The notes beneath the pieces are model-generated. The model did no database searches. It was not told the origin of the DNA and was given only the letters and a program-made list of their open reading frames with translations. Shown piece by piece: positions 1 through 11,604 of a stretch of DNA of 64,000 nt (its first letter is position 1; each line of letters starts with the position of its first letter). The DNA lies in the NCBI GenBank assembly GCA_000729835.1, contig JFHB01000096.1, positions 1 to 64,000 of the forward strand, given 5' to 3'. Source of the stretch: Atkinsonella hypoxylon. Lineage: Eukaryota > Ascomycota > Sordariomycetes > Hypocreales > Clavicipitaceae. The translations under genes and the position numbers were made by a program.

Positions 1-1187
1 GAAACTGCGGACAGACTAGCACATGCCCTTTGCGTCTGCCTAAATGAAGAGGGTCCCGATAGCGGAGTCTCGGCATCTTGATCCCACAAGCATGGAATGG
101 CTTGGACCGTATTCCGTATGCTCCGCGATTTTGTTGGTACATGTATTGTTAATATCGCTGTTGGCCCTTCTCCTGTTGGCGCACGTAGCTGGGCTGCAGA
201 TTGGCGAGTTACCTGTGGTTGCGAGGGCTTGAGCTGCTGCGTTTGCTGTTTGTTGTGGATTTTATTTACCTAATCAACCGGGCCCATTCGCCCATTCGCC
301 CATTTGCCCAGTCTTGGTTGGATGTATTGCGTGACGTGGCAGGCTCGCCGTTTGGGAAGGAGGCCGCGCAGAATCACCAACACCACCAAAGAGCAGGTGT
401 ATGCGAAGGTTGAGGGCAGAATCAGCCCGGCTCGTGCTAGACAAGGGTCACATGCTCAGTCTCTCAACGCCGCCAGCGTTTTCGTCTCCGAGTGCTCTTG
501 TTATCTTCTCGTGTTGCAGGTCAGTTGCTCATTTCACCACCTGGCGTGAAGTGCGTGAGGTCTTCTTAGAGAAGGCTCCGAGAGACATGAGACACACGGA
601 CCAGAATCAAGGGCGACATTTTCTTGCATCCTCATATCGTCCAGGAACAATGCGTAATTCGCGTTATTGATGCAGTCCTTGAGTTTCCAGGCCGCCGCCC
701 TCAGTTCAAGAATTGTCCGCCACTCACTGGCTGTTTTGCTGGCTGTCAGCAGAACCGGCCCGCGAGGATTAATTAATTGATGATAAGATTGATGTGGCGA
801 ATGCGGCACACAGAGTGCCAAATGTCCCAGAGTCAGATCTCCAAGAGGGCATAGCTGGGTCTTATCACATCACAAAACTGGAGTTGGTTGGAGAGCGTCG
901 GTCGCCATGCGTCAGTGGCACGGGTAGTACTGCATTGGCGCGACCTATAGTTAACTATCTCAGATGTTCTTTGTCCTGCAGAAGGAATCATCATCTATCT
1001 CTTTAGAACCGGTCCGGCTCCAACGCAGCATCTCAGCCCCACAACCGCCTTGCTCGTGCGCGCAACCTCGAGTGACCTTTAGTAACCTTTTAATACACTT
1101 AACGCTGAAGCACTAACTATATAACGCATTTTAGCTAGTAAGGCTTATAATAATAAACTAGTACAGTGTAGTGAGCCTTCCAGGATC
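1..1187. other. Intergenic, no supported gene
   Basis: I see no ORF here with recognisable protein motifs. The short ORFs on both strands lack family signatures and overlap each other in different frames, as expected for non-coding DNA. The last 150 bases are AT-rich and contain several TTA/TAG-rich words like those of the decayed repeats elsewhere in the window. Confidence 0.5.
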
Positions 1188-1385
1188 TTGGTGAACGAGG
1201 CTGCAGCGGAGCTCCACGACAAGTCCGGCCTACCCGTCTCCTTCTTCAAGGTCGACATTCGCGATGGCGCTGCTATCAATGCCGCCGTTGACTCTGTTGT
1301 CGACGTACTCGTCAACGCTTTGTTTGTCTGCCGCGTCGGGACAGGGCCAACCATGACCGCCCGGATGCTCGGCTCGACTTCCTAG
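1188..1385 (+). pseudogene. Short-chain dehydrogenase/reductase fragment
   Basis: The frame reads ELHDKSGLPVSFFKVDIRD and then a helix followed by DVLVNA. This is the stretch of a classical SDR between beta-strands 3 and 4, with the conserved VDxxD position followed by the (D)VLVNxAG strand. The cofactor-binding TGxxxGxG motif is absent upstream, and the YxxxK catalytic motif is absent downstream. About 15 residues expected between the helix and DVLVNA are also missing. The fragment ends in an unrelated reading and a stop. I infer a relic of an NAD(P)-dependent oxidoreductase gene. AT-rich sequence lies immediately upstream, so the 5' part was probably lost by repeat insertion or deletion. 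The family call rests on about 60 residues. Confidence 0.4.
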
Positions 1386-4300
1386 GAATGTGAATGGACC
1401 AACCAACCAGTTAGATGTCGATGTGATGCTCTGTATCTGCTTTAAAGCAGTAAGGCCTGGCTGGAATGGACAATGTCTCGAATCTCCCGACCAAACATCA
1501 TACAATTCGAAATGAGCCAACGATGACCCGATCCTCCGTTCTCAGTATACCGCATTTTCGCAGCCAGGGGAAATAACAACTCATGTCTATTCCGTAATCG
1601 TCATGAATAAGTTGTCCTAAGTCCGTCCCCACTAGCCAACACAGCACGGATTCTATTCCAGGACTGCCAATATTAATTGGCGGTGGAGCTTGACTCGGGT
1701 CAGATGATCAAGCCGCTGGGATCCAAACAGTGTTGAAATTGCAATACTCCGCTCTATGTTGCAGCTTTTCTTGTAATGAAACCTCCGTGCAAAGTTCTTT
1801 CAAGTCCGAGAACACATACGCACGCATGAACGGAGTCCAGAGTATGCAAGTATTAATCAGCTTTACTAGCAAGGGGCAGCAGCTTTTAGACTGACTCGAG
1901 CTATTCCTAGACATCTCCAGATCTTTATAGACTATCGAATTCTCGTAGCCCTCTTCATTTGGTAAGTGAAATGAATAGTCGGTTTAGCTGCTTAGCTCGA
2001 TATGAGGCACAGGATGAGACAACTTGAGGAGGCGCCTGAGTCCGAATTCCAGTAATTAACAGCAGACGATGGCTGAAGATACGCCATTATGCCAAACTTG
2101 ACCGAGAACGGCGCCACATGGCGGGATGGAAGGTTTCTTCTTTTCTTCTTCTTTTTTTTTTTTTTTTTCGGACTTAGAGCGAAGAACCCCATTGTAGGGA
2201 ATTAATAAGAGCAACTCGGCTGCAGGCCGAAGCAACAATGTCAGAGACAACCAGGATGAGACGCCAAGCTGCATCCGGCGACTCGGGTCGTTCCCACCAG
2301 GGATGGGCGGCGGCTCAAAATTCGCATTGCAGCATGTACTCCGAGAGTATCCCATGTTGTCAGCTAACCCCATCGTCTGTGTCTTGAAACCCCCTTGCCC
2401 CCGTGCCCCCTAGCTACAGCTTGTGCCTGGCTTGAGACAATGAGATGTGGCTTCGCCGAATTTAAGCTTCGAATACTCCTAATACGGAGTAACGGTCCGC
2501 TTACGGAGCAAATACGGTGGGGGTATGGCAAGAACCGTGTCTGATGGCTCCGTTACTCAGGCATACCGTCTCTCTTCGGGTCTGTCATGGAGTAGTGATC
2601 GAGGATCCTGACGGCAAGACTGCCGCGCAGAATTAGAATTAGGAGAGCTGGCAATATGTCGAGCGCCAGATTAAGCGTGAGAGCACGCTGTCCCCGTCCC
2701 CACTCAGGTCCAAGTTCGTCAGGTGCTGTGAGGGGTGTTATGCAACGGATCGTGACTGCATACGGAGTATGCCGTAGTAGGAAATCTATCGTGACACTGG
2801 CATTACCCCGAAACCCCGCAGTGGATCGCGGCAACCGTGTGTTTCAATTGAAGAAGATCAGAAGATTGGAAGAATGATTATGCTTTCGGTATCGATTGTC
2901 TATACTTAGAATTGGAGCAAACCTACCTAGCAAAACAGCTGCATTCAATTCCCAACTGTGGCTAGGACGGTCTCTATAACGGGCGGCTGAGTTTGTCTCC
3001 TCGCTGGAGCTGCCAAGAAACCCAAAGTCAAAGCGCAGATTCATATGTGTAGTGATGACTGTGATTTCTAAGCAGCCTGCTAATTGATCGAACACAACAA
3101 AGGTAAAGAACGGTGTCAGGTATTGCGATGTTAAAGTACCGTCTAAAACGGCGAACAAAGTCGCTGCTGCCTGTCGGGGCACCCCCACCCCACCCCCACC
3201 TTTATTTCATTTCATGCAGCTCTGTCTGCTAGACGTTAGGAATAACAATGTCATGTACAGGTTGTGGTGTCACCTGGTAGTACCTAGGGCTTGCAAGGTA
3301 GGCAACCCACTGACGAACCAGCCGAGTGACTGTGATTGGCTGCAGGAATCTGGCTGGGCACAACTAATTGTTCACTGACTGCTTACTATCATTTGCAAGC
3401 ACTCACTCGATACCGCAGAATTTCTCTCCCGGGCACATTCTTTGACCTCGTCGGTTGGTCAATTCGTCTGGGGTTGATGAAATGCGTAGCAACAGCAGCC
3501 CTGGCCTCCTCCGGCCTCCAGAGCCCATGGGGGGGGGGGGTCCCCCTGGAAGTGGCGGCGTGGGGAGCTTGAGCTTCAATGTTCTATTACTGTCGCCGAC
3601 ACCGAAACCGCTCTGACCAGGATGTCAATGAGGCAATTTCACAGCTTGGTCAGGTGGCCATGCTGAGTTTTCATCCTTCTCGCTAAGGGGTGACGTGCAC
3701 CCTGATTCGCCTATCAATCAATCAATTCAGATGGTCGCCAATCACAGTGCGACTCCAGCTACATCTGTGTATGTCTGTGTATATCTGTGCCAACGCGTTC
3801 TTTCTGCACCATGCATCGTATTGGTCAAGCTGTGCATCATTCGAGCTGATGTGCCATAAAGTCAATTCTCCAATTGAACAAAACAAGACCAACGGTCGTA
3901 ATTGCTTCCACCTGTTTACTTGCCCGAGAGCCGAGTTTCCTTCGTAATACGAGGGCAGCTATGAGTCCAGTGCTTGACTGTCATGAATGGCGACGTGAAT
4001 CTAAGTAATAGTCTGGCCTGTTCCATCTGTCCTTGACCGGCATGCCGCAATAGTTAGCTCTTCAGTCAAAAAGCCCCTGCCGAATGGTTGCAAGCCGCAG
4101 GCGTCAATGGGAACACACACCACACCCCCCTGGTAAGGGATGTGTTGTGTCTTCGCGGTGCAGCACAAAGGCGTTTCTTGCGAAATAGTATCCCCGTCAA
4201 GGTCTGCCGACAGGTTGCGTGGAGCGGAACTGTGCTCCGCATCCTACAATATCGAATACGATAAGATAATCATTTGATAGTAGTATTTACAAACTATGGG

Positions 4301-5164
4301 CCCTGTATTAAATGATGAGACAGTGGCTATGGCACAATTGTTGATCGCACCCCATGTTGTCTCCGCTCTTCTGTAGCAAGACAACGGTGAACATTCTGTG
4401 TTATCTTGCCCTCTTTGCTCTTGCGTCTGCTGCCCTAGAACCTGAGACAACTCTCACAAGCATGGCTTGCCTATTTTGAACAAGCTTGAGCTGTGTTGAT
4501 GCCACTTGGTAGAGCACAGTTCGGCATTGGATCTAGATCGCGAGAGACCGCTTATCACTTATAAGAGTAATATCATACATGGTTGAATTGTGACTGTGTG
4601 ACCTAGTTGACTAGTTTCTCCGATCTCAGCTAGGCTGGCATCTTGTGGTCACTAGACTTCCTATTCCTCCCTTGAGAGTATTTAGACAAACACGAACATA
4701 ATCTGCTCTAACTTGAGCGAGTACTCGACCAGATGAAAAAATATTTCCATGAAGGAATGGTCTGCAAAGACTAGAAGTGCTTCCTACAAACCTCCTGTGT
4801 GCAGTAGTAAAACAAATCATTCCGCTATAAGGAGACTACAGTCATGAATGCCACCGCGTAGGGTAATGATGTCCCATCACCAACCAGCATTGCAACATAG
4901 TACTATACATGTCTTTGACTTCCAAGATCAACCTCGAGGGTCCGATAAACGTCCCCCATCTGCCTAATGCCCAAATGGAGTATACACGTAAAAAAACCAT
5001 GGTAGAATTGTTCGTACGGCTGTATGCCAAACTCAGTAGTAATCCTCATCACTATCTTCTGTTTCGAACTTGGGTCGTATGAGATCTAGGAGAGACGAGA
5101 TATATGGGCTCTGCAGCTCAAGTCAGTGGGAATGTAACATGCAACATATATGCACGCAAAGTCA
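1386..5164. other. Gene-poor region
   Basis: No convincing coding region is visible in nearly 3.8 kb. The sequence has homopolymer tracts (poly-T near 2150-2168, poly-G near 3530-3540, poly-C near 4126) and several copies of the palindromic word TACGGAGTA (2483 and 2761). None of the ORFs longer than 60 codons shows a domain, and their codon use does not look fungal. Nothing here looks like a tRNA or rRNA gene. Confidence 0.5.
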
Positions 5165-7996
5165 TTAAAAAAAAAAAAACCATACCAACGCTCTATTTTC
5201 AGCAAGAATCTCAAACAGACGCGGCAAGACTGCGCGGAAAAGCCTTTCGTTCCAACCACCCTTTTCAGAGTCACCTTCCTTTTGCGACTTGACGAGCTCC
5301 TCTTCGGCTTCCGTCTTGACGACGTTGCGTGCAATGTTGCGCAGGACGAGGACTGCGCTTAGCGGTATGCCGGCTGCTTGTGGGGAGAGCTGTGGATTTC
5401 GTTCGTCCCGGACCGTCGCCGTTTCCTCGAGCGTGACGGACATGGTTTTGGCGGGGACGACCCATGGTTTACTTGGCGCCTTGTTCTTAGGAGAGAGGGT
5501 GGACATGATGTGTGTGTTGATGTGACGGGCCACGTCGTAGAGGTGCAGCTTCGTGGGCTGAGTGTACTTGGGGCATCCATCCCACGCGCAAGTGAATTCC
5601 TTTTTGGTATTGTCGAACTGGCCGTTTGCCTTTCGCTTTTCGCCCAGATGGGCTGTCAAGACATGATTCCACATTTGCTCCGGCTCGAGGTAGAACCGGC
5701 CGCACTTGTCGTCCTTCTTCCCTGCGGGCGCAGACCATAAACAGCTTCCGTACTCCACGCCTTCGAAGTTGAGAGGCCGCGGCCGGGCTCGGATGCCGTG
5801 GATGATGAATTTCTGCTGCGGTTCGCCGGGTTCTCGGAGGACTTGGGCGTTGGAATCTTTGTACACGGATGTGCTGTTGCGGATGAAGTCGGCTGGCGTG
5901 ATCATCGATTGTCCGATTGCCTTGAGGGGGCTGACGAACGCGGACTGGTAGGCTTGCCAGGCAGCAAGCTGAGTTACAAAGGAGTCGCTGTCCTCTTCGA
6001 AGAAGCATTTAACCCACTTGTGAACACGGTCCGGCTCCTCCAACTTCACCATCTGTTGCAGCAGGTCCTCTGGCATGGAAGCTATCTCGTCTTCAGAAGG
6101 AAGCTTCTTCTCCGGCACAAGAATGAACTCTTTGTGGACTTTTCTCGCTCCATGGGCCAACAAGCGGACGAGGTGCTCGACAAGATTCTGCGTCACGGCG
6201 GACCGAATGAGATTGTCCACGTTAGAAACTACTGCTGTGTACTGGTACAGCAAGTCTAGGCAAGCATCCATCAGTTCATCGTCATTGAGAAGCAGCCAAT
6301 TGGAGATCCGCTCCAGAAACTCCTTCGGGACATTGCTCAGTTTGTTTGTGGCATCGAGGTTCATCGAGATTCGGCCCAATGCCCGTAAAGCAGTCAGGAC
6401 AATGCCGCGGTCATCTGATGCGAGCTGTGCAAGCAAGGTCTTGTACAAGGGGTCATCCGCTTCTAAGACCATGTATGGCGTGATTTGCTCTGCTATATCC
6501 AAGGCCATGTGCTTCAGCTCGACCACCGTGTCTTTAGGTGGGAGGTGCAAAAGTACGCAGATGAGGTCCTTAATGGGAAAGAAGTCAGACATGTTGACTG
6601 CATTTTCAGGCAGAGTTACCATGTTACGGAGGGTGAGGACAGCTTCAGCAATGAGAACCATCTGATCAGTATGAGCTTCCGTCTGGAGAGCATCAGGCTG
6701 ATCTTTCTCGACCAAGTTGCTGATTCTATCAAGAATATCTAAAGTTCCATTGTTGCCATCCAGTTGACCCACGTGGGTAATCTCAGCATAAGAATCCCAA
6801 GAGACAGTCCATGACACATGGTAAAAGAGGCTACCAACTTGCAGAGCTTTTTCGACAAGACCCTCAGCAAGACCTGGAAACGCGTCGAAACGATACTTGT
6901 CGCCTCGTTCGAAGGAAATCTTGACTAAATGGTTCAGGGCGAATGACTGCTCGGATGGCACGCCAGATCGTAATGCATTCAAACAGCGAGTGTAAATATT
7001 CGGCCCGTCAAAACCAGCTGAAATAAAGGTCAGAAGTGTGGAAATGTTGCCTGTGGGTGGGACGAGTTTTGTGTACTTACTGCCTGGTTGCATGGGCTGT
7101 CGGCTTCCGGGAGGAACAGGCGCTGGCCGATGCGCCAAACGCTGCCTCTGAAACTCATTGGGGGCATTGCTAGGCGTGGCAACTGCTCGTAATTGCAAGG
7201 GCTTGACATGTTTTGGTTGGTAGGACAGCACCAAGCTTGACGTGTTTTCCGAGTTGGAAGGATGATGCATGATAGATGGCCCACGGCCTTGATGATTCCC
7301 CGGTGGCATTGGCGGCATGTTTGCGTGATGTGATGTTTGCGAGTTACCCGGTGTGTTGGGGGCTGATTGAGCAGCGGTTTGTTGTACGGCGTGTCTCGTA
7401 GATCGACTAGGACCAGTGTCGGGCTGGAAAATAACGCGTTGAGCTGGCGCTTCTCGAAGACCACGAGATGCACGGGAGCTGGAGGGGGCTTCTGGTGCAG
7501 ATCGCTCTCGAGTCGGCGTGCCGTCGTCACCAGATGCTGCTGAATCCCCGGCGTTCACGTTGCTGTCACGTTTCGGTCGAAAGTTTTCGAGTGTGCGCGT
7601 CAATAGACTGGCGCCCTTAGCCGTGACTTCTTCGAGAATCTCTTTAGGCGGTGGCTCTTTGTTGTGTATGGTTTTGATCTCGTAGGCGGCCAGGTTTTTA
7701 TAGAACTTTTCTTTCAAGGAGAACGCTGTGGAGGCCTCGTTGTTGGAATGTAGCCCCAACTCTGCTGCCATGCGCCGCCAGGCGAGCTTCTCCTCTGATA
7801 CCTTGTCGTACCCCCCGTTGGCAACGATGTGATTAAAAGTTTTGTATAGGTCGAGAAAGATCAGGCCAACCTTGGGCTCCGGATCAAGAACAGTTCCTCG
7901 TTTCTCGTGGAACTCTTTAAGCTTGGTCATAAACTCCTTGTATTCGGGAGTGCGATCGATAGTGTGCAGGGGCACCTCTTGCGGCGTCGTAGTCAT
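5165..7996 (-). CDS. RSC9: RSC9-like chromatin-remodelling complex subunit (ARID + zinc finger)
   Basis: This encodes a subunit of the RSC-type SWI/SNF remodeller, a nuclear complex that repositions nucleosomes. The first 130 residues form an ARID domain (EYKEFMTKLKEFHEKRGT, then LDLYKTFNHIVANGGYDKV, LAWRRMAAELG). A long Pro/Ser/Gln-rich linker follows, then an alpha-helical armadillo-like region around residues 330-660. The C-terminal half holds C2H2-type zinc-finger spacing (C-x12-C ... H-x4-H and CAWDGC ... H-x3-H). It ends in a conserved helix beginning WNERLFRAVLPRLFEILAEN. I start at the ATG at 7996 because the 22 upstream in-frame codons have no ATG. A 63-nt intron (7018-7080, GTAAGT...TTTCAG) is stop-free and in frame, so it would be missed by an ORF caller; the spliced product is 922 aa. 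The end codes four Phe from a T tract. Confidence 0.88.
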   Translation of the reverse strand: MTTTPQEVPLHTIDRTPEYKEFMTKLKEFHEKRGTVLDPEPKVGLIFLDLYKTFNHIVANGGYDKVSEEKLAWRRMAAELGLHSNNEASTAFSLKEKFYKNLAAYEIKTIHNKEPPPKEILEEVTAKGASLLTRTLENFRPKRDSNVNAGDSAASGDDGTPTRERSAPEAPSSSRASRGLREAPAQRVIFQPDTGPSRSTRHAVQQTAAQSAPNTPGNSQTSHHANMPPMPPGNHQGRGPSIMHHPSNSENTSSLVLSYQPKHVKPLQLRAVATPSNAPNEFQRQRLAHRPAPVPPGSRQPMQPGSKYTKLVPPTGNISTLLTFISAGFDGPNIYTRCLNALRSGVPSEQSFALNHLVKISFERGDKYRFDAFPGLAEGLVEKALQVGSLFYHVSWTVSWDSYAEITHVGQLDGNNGTLDILDRISNLVEKDQPDALQTEAHTDQMVLIAEAVLTLRNMVTLPENAVNMSDFFPIKDLICVLLHLPPKDTVVELKHMALDIAEQITPYMVLEADDPLYKTLLAQLASDDRGIVLTALRALGRISMNLDATNKLSNVPKEFLERISNWLLLNDDELMDACLDLLYQYTAVVSNVDNLIRSAVTQNLVEHLVRLLAHGARKVHKEFILVPEKKLPSEDEIASMPEDLLQQMVKLEEPDRVHKWVKCFFEEDSDSFVTQLAAWQAYQSAFVSPLKAIGQSMITPADFIRNSTSVYKDSNAQVLREPGEPQQKFIIHGIRARPRPLNFEGVEYGSCLWSAPAGKKDDKCGRFYLEPEQMWNHVLTAHLGEKRKANGQFDNTKKEFTCAWDGCPKYTQPTKLHLYDVARHINTHIMSTLSPKNKAPSKPWVVPAKTMSVTLEETATVRDERNPQLSPQAAGIPLSAVLVLRNIARNVVKTEAEEELVKSQKEGDSEKGGWNERLFRAVLPRLFEILAENRALVWFFFF

Positions 7997-8557
7997 TGCG
8001 GTCCTATCGTACAAACTAGAATCTGAACAAACGACCTGGCGCCTTCGATTCGCGACAACCACTGGACAGTATTGAGTGTGCCAATACGAATGGCAAACTT
8101 GCGCTGCACCCCTGGCAACAACGTAATACCAACAATTTGCGGGACAGCCGGAACCAGGCGCATCAATTCAATGCCTGTTTGCGGGGAGTTGCGGACGCTT
8201 GCGAGCCGATGGGTGTAGAACGGTCGCAAAGGCAAGGATGCGCCTCGACGATGTAGCTCGTTTGACCTCGACTGGTCAAGTGTGCGAGTGAACGTGTCGC
8301 GGTGAGCCTTCGCGCCAAACTTGCAGGCCGATGCGCAGTATCTTATCTCCACGTGATTGCTCACGAACCAATCGGTAATCTTCCTTTTGGTCCGCCATCC
8401 CTGTAGCTTATCCAATGTCCAGACCTTGCCAAGCTCCTCCAATATGGAAGGAGTCTAGGTTGTCGTCGGACGCGGCCTTGCCTTCTTGGAATGGAGTCAT
8501 GATAGGCATCAATACATTCCTGATATTAAAATTGAAGAAAATTTCTCCCATCCATTG
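7997..8557. promoter_or_regulatory. Divergent promoter between RSC9 and the Rec114-like gene
   Basis: This 561-bp spacer separates two head-to-head genes and should hold both promoters. A 149-codon minus-strand frame crosses it but has no ATG near its beginning and no recognisable motif, so I treat it as non-coding. No clear TATA box is visible. Confidence 0.45.
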
Positions 8558-10042
8558 ATGAACAAACGGCATGTCTCGACTCGCTTCACCGGCGATTGGC
8601 TGTCACTTGCGTTTGGTCGAGGTGCAGATTGGGGAGGATGTGGAGACCTACGATGCTACGACCTCGAGCCAGCCTCTAGAATTAACTCTCGAGGGGCGGC
8701 GATCACTGGGATCAGAACTGGGTACACTGCTTCTGGTTATTACCGACGGTTCAAAGCAGATGGTGAGTCAGTGAATATATAGCGGCACAGTTTCTAATAC
8801 CGGTAGTAGCTTTCGATACGACTAAACGATATTTTAAAACACCCAGAAGGCGTCGAGAAAGCAATCACAATTGACAAGCGAATTCGCAAAGTATGTATCA
8901 AGCTGCCCAACCTTGACCATACTCTTCGCGTATGGTTTCAGCACAGCCGCGACTTCTTGGTATCTGTCTGTATTCTCAGAAAAGCAGGTTTTACTATTGA
9001 AGAAGATGTTTCCTCAACAATGACAAAATGTACGAAACACAAAAACAGCGACTTCGCGCCTGATTCAAATGATATAGCCGATCAGCCACGTCTGTCGTCC
9101 ATTACGCCTCTCTCTGCGCTGACAAAGCAAGCCAAAATTTCGAGAGCTCAGTATTGCGACGCAAAGGAAAATACCGACGAGGCTTGTACCAACGTTTTTG
9201 ACGAGGTTCTAGACCGTCTTCGTAAGATGGACAAGAAACCTGGGCCAAATAGTGACTGGGACTCCAACTTAACTGACATCTCATTTCTGAACCCTTACAA
9301 TGTATTTGGAGACAAGAAACAACAGACATCGAATCGCCCGATGATTAGTTCGCCCCTGAGGAACATGAGCAGTTCCGAAGCCTTGAAGCAGGCGATTAAT
9401 TCTCCGACGGTGAAAAAGACCAAAAAGAGCTCACCAGATGCGTTACAACGCCCCAAACCCCGTCATGGCTACTTTACGCGGTCTTTTTCTATGGCAGCTA
9501 GTCATAGTGCCAAAAAAGCCGACGAAGAAAAGTTTTCCGACGCCTCCACAACAAGCGAAAACAGCGATAGGCTTTCGGAGTTCAGTCGTTCGAGAGATGG
9601 CTCAGACCTCTTCGGTGGCAGCTTTGATTCAAGCACGGCCTTGGATTTCAGGAGCCTTATGCCCCATCGTCGTAGTCTACCATTTCTCGAATCCAGGCAG
9701 TCGCGCAAAAGGCAGAAAGTGGACGCAAAACAGGGATTACGTATTCATAACGGATCACCGCATATCCTATCAGCACCGATGACTGGATCATCGAATGCAC
9801 CATCAATGGAACGCGACCCAGAAATACCAGTGCTGATTGTGCAGCCGTGGACCCTTGACAAGCTCGAAAAGAAATCGTCGTCCATTTTTACTCAGTACGA
9901 GCAAGATGTCAAAAGTCAAGGCCAAGATGACAATCTAGACATATACTACCTAGATCTGCTGGATGATTTGAGGACAAACTTTTGGTTGAACGAGCTTCAG
10001 AAAATCTTCAGTATGGAGCAAGACATATGCATAGGCTCATGA
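8558..10042 (+). CDS. Rec114-like meiotic protein (tentative)
   Basis: I model two exons, 8558-8762 and 8847-10042, joined across an 84-nt GTGAGT...CCCAG intron that splits a Glu codon and restores one frame of 466 aa. The first 120 residues read as a compact beta/alpha fold, ending KLPNLDHTLRVWFQHSRDFL and then ILRKAGFTIEED. This resembles the N-terminal PH-like half of fungal Rec114, the DSB-machinery partner of Mei4. A long, low-complexity Ser/Lys/Asp-rich middle follows. The last 65 residues form an amphipathic helix (WTLDKLEKKSSSIFTQYEQD, then LDLLDDLRTNFWLNELQKIF), matching the position of the Rec114 C-terminal oligomerisation helix. The architecture is similar, but I see no diagnostic signature, so the name is tentative. 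The ATG at 8558 is the first in this frame. Confidence 0.45.
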
Positions 10043-10772
10043 CGCTGGGTAACGAAAAATAGTATACTTCGGTAAGATTGCAAGGGATATACTCTTGTAG
10101 AATATTTAAAGGGGTTGGGACAGGAGATGTTATGCACATCATTTCCTGCTTATGTAGACACTGGTTGCACTTTAACCAAACGCACCAGCCTATGTAAATT
10201 GAGCAGCTGCCTGTTCATAGACACCATACCTTCGTACCACGAGAGATACGAGAGATACGAGCCAAATGCACAAAACAACGGGGCTTGAATCCATAATCAA
10301 ATTGCTTCATTGATCCAATACGTAGTCCTCAGTGCCAGAAACATAGCATCCACTTACACGTAATTCCCCGTGACTAGACGCAGCACCCGTGACTTGTTAC
10401 TTCGCTAATTTAAAGTTCGGCATCAGATGGAGGAAAAAAAAGCTAATTACAAAGTAACGTGCAAAAAGTGCTTTTCATGATCCGCTTCTGCAACGCCGAA
10501 GTTGGAAAGACACCAAGAAGCTATATTTTGCAGGATCGTCTCAGTCGCACCTGCACTTGCAACCATCCTTTTAATACTTCCCAAAGAAGAGAGAAAACAA
10601 AGAAATCGACCATCAAAAGCTTTTCATCAATACACACATCAAGTACGAGCTTGGAGTCGCTCGCATATACTACCTGCATCACTATAACCCGCAAGCGCAA
10701 GCGCAAGCGCCGCCCGTCTCGACCGCCGCCCCATTTCATCAAAAATACAGGTTCTATCCATCATAATTCATC
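10043..10772. other. Intergenic spacer, promoter of the 10773 gene
   Basis: No gene is visible. The spacer contains the short tandem CGAGAGATA (near 10240-10260), an A-rich tract near 10432 and a (GCAAGC) hexamer run at 10690-10712, which belong to the 3' end of one gene and the 5' flank of the next. Confidence 0.45.
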
Positions 10773-11204
10773 ATGGCAGACAACGAGATGCAAAGAATGG
10801 AATTCGTCAAAAAAGTAAAGCGGTTCCTCGCCAGTGTCGATTCCATCGACTTCAGCGACGCCGAAGTATGGAGGCGCCCCCACGACGAATCACGAAGCCT
10901 GACTGTGCGAACAAAGCAGGACGATATGCATCCCACTCACGTATTGGAGTGGGAGACTTTCAAGGATGAATACATGAGAGTCAGCAGCCATCAGTTCAGC
11001 AAGTCTGTTGGACGCAGTTCGAAGCCTGGAGGCCTGCGCTTCATCATCCCGACCGAGAAAGAGAAGGGTGTGCGCAAGGACATTCGGGATGCATTTAACA
11101 AGTTGGGCAAGGATAAGATGCTGCGGAAGAAACTGAAAATTGCGAAATTACATGTAGTCAAGGAGACTCCTGAGCATATTGAATGGGTCATTATGATGTC
11201 TTAG
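10773..11204 (+). CDS. Hypothetical 143-aa basic protein
   Basis: This is a single uninterrupted frame from an ATG preceded by CATC, ending in TAG. The protein is charged and lysine-rich. It has an N-terminal helix (EMQRMEFVKKVKRFLASVDS), a central stretch with WETFKDEYMRV, and a basic helix (KEKGVRKDIRDAFNKLGKDK) followed by a beta-like C terminus (KLHVVKETPEHIEWVIMMS). There is no signal peptide, membrane segment or metal-binding pattern. I do not recognise a family. Intact length, even composition and a real start make a functional gene more likely than not. It lies between the Rec114-like gene and the GH1 gene with no obvious link to either. Confidence 0.6.
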   Translation: MADNEMQRMEFVKKVKRFLASVDSIDFSDAEVWRRPHDESRSLTVRTKQDDMHPTHVLEWETFKDEYMRVSSHQFSKSVGRSSKPGGLRFIIPTEKEKGVRKDIRDAFNKLGKDKMLRKKLKIAKLHVVKETPEHIEWVIMMS

Positions 11205-11604
11205 TGGAGATGCTGTGGCTCTCGACGGTTGGAGTTTGAAGCGTTGTAGGCGTCGAGGTTCATTAGCCGGTATGAACCAGGCTGGACCTGCCACGCGAAG
11301 ATGCGATACATTGGGTATGACAACATATGGTCGGTGTGGAGCATTGCTGTGTTTTCTGGGCTTAGGAGTAGTCAATGGGTTGGTTTCTTGAAATTCAGAT
11401 TTGTCGCCGTCGATGAGCAACACTGCTTAGCGGAAATATTTGACTAGGAATGACGGATATCGTTGGCTACAATATGTCAGTCCATAGATTTCTGAATATG
11501 ATGAGCCTGCGTTCCAATTTGAATAATTCATTATTTTCTCTACCTTTCACAAATCTACATGCAGCTGGACTGCGCGGAGAATCATGCATGCAGACTTGCC
11601 ACTT
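11205..11604. other. Intergenic spacer between convergent genes
   Basis: Both flanking genes end toward this 400-bp segment, so it should contain their 3' UTRs and polyadenylation regions. No coding potential is visible. Confidence 0.5.

Noticed and set aside
534..821. 95-codon minus-strand ORF
   Set aside because: No motif, and plus-strand frames of similar length overlap it.
5165..5197. Poly-Phe end of RSC9 as a sign of a frameshift
   Set aside because: The conserved final helix is complete just before it and a TAA follows; a T tract coding a few Phe is harmless.
7993..8442. 149-codon minus-strand frame overlapping the RSC9 start
   Set aside because: It opens with TTG rather than ATG, has its first ATG far inside, overlaps the RSC9 5' end and has no motif; more likely 5' UTR/promoter.
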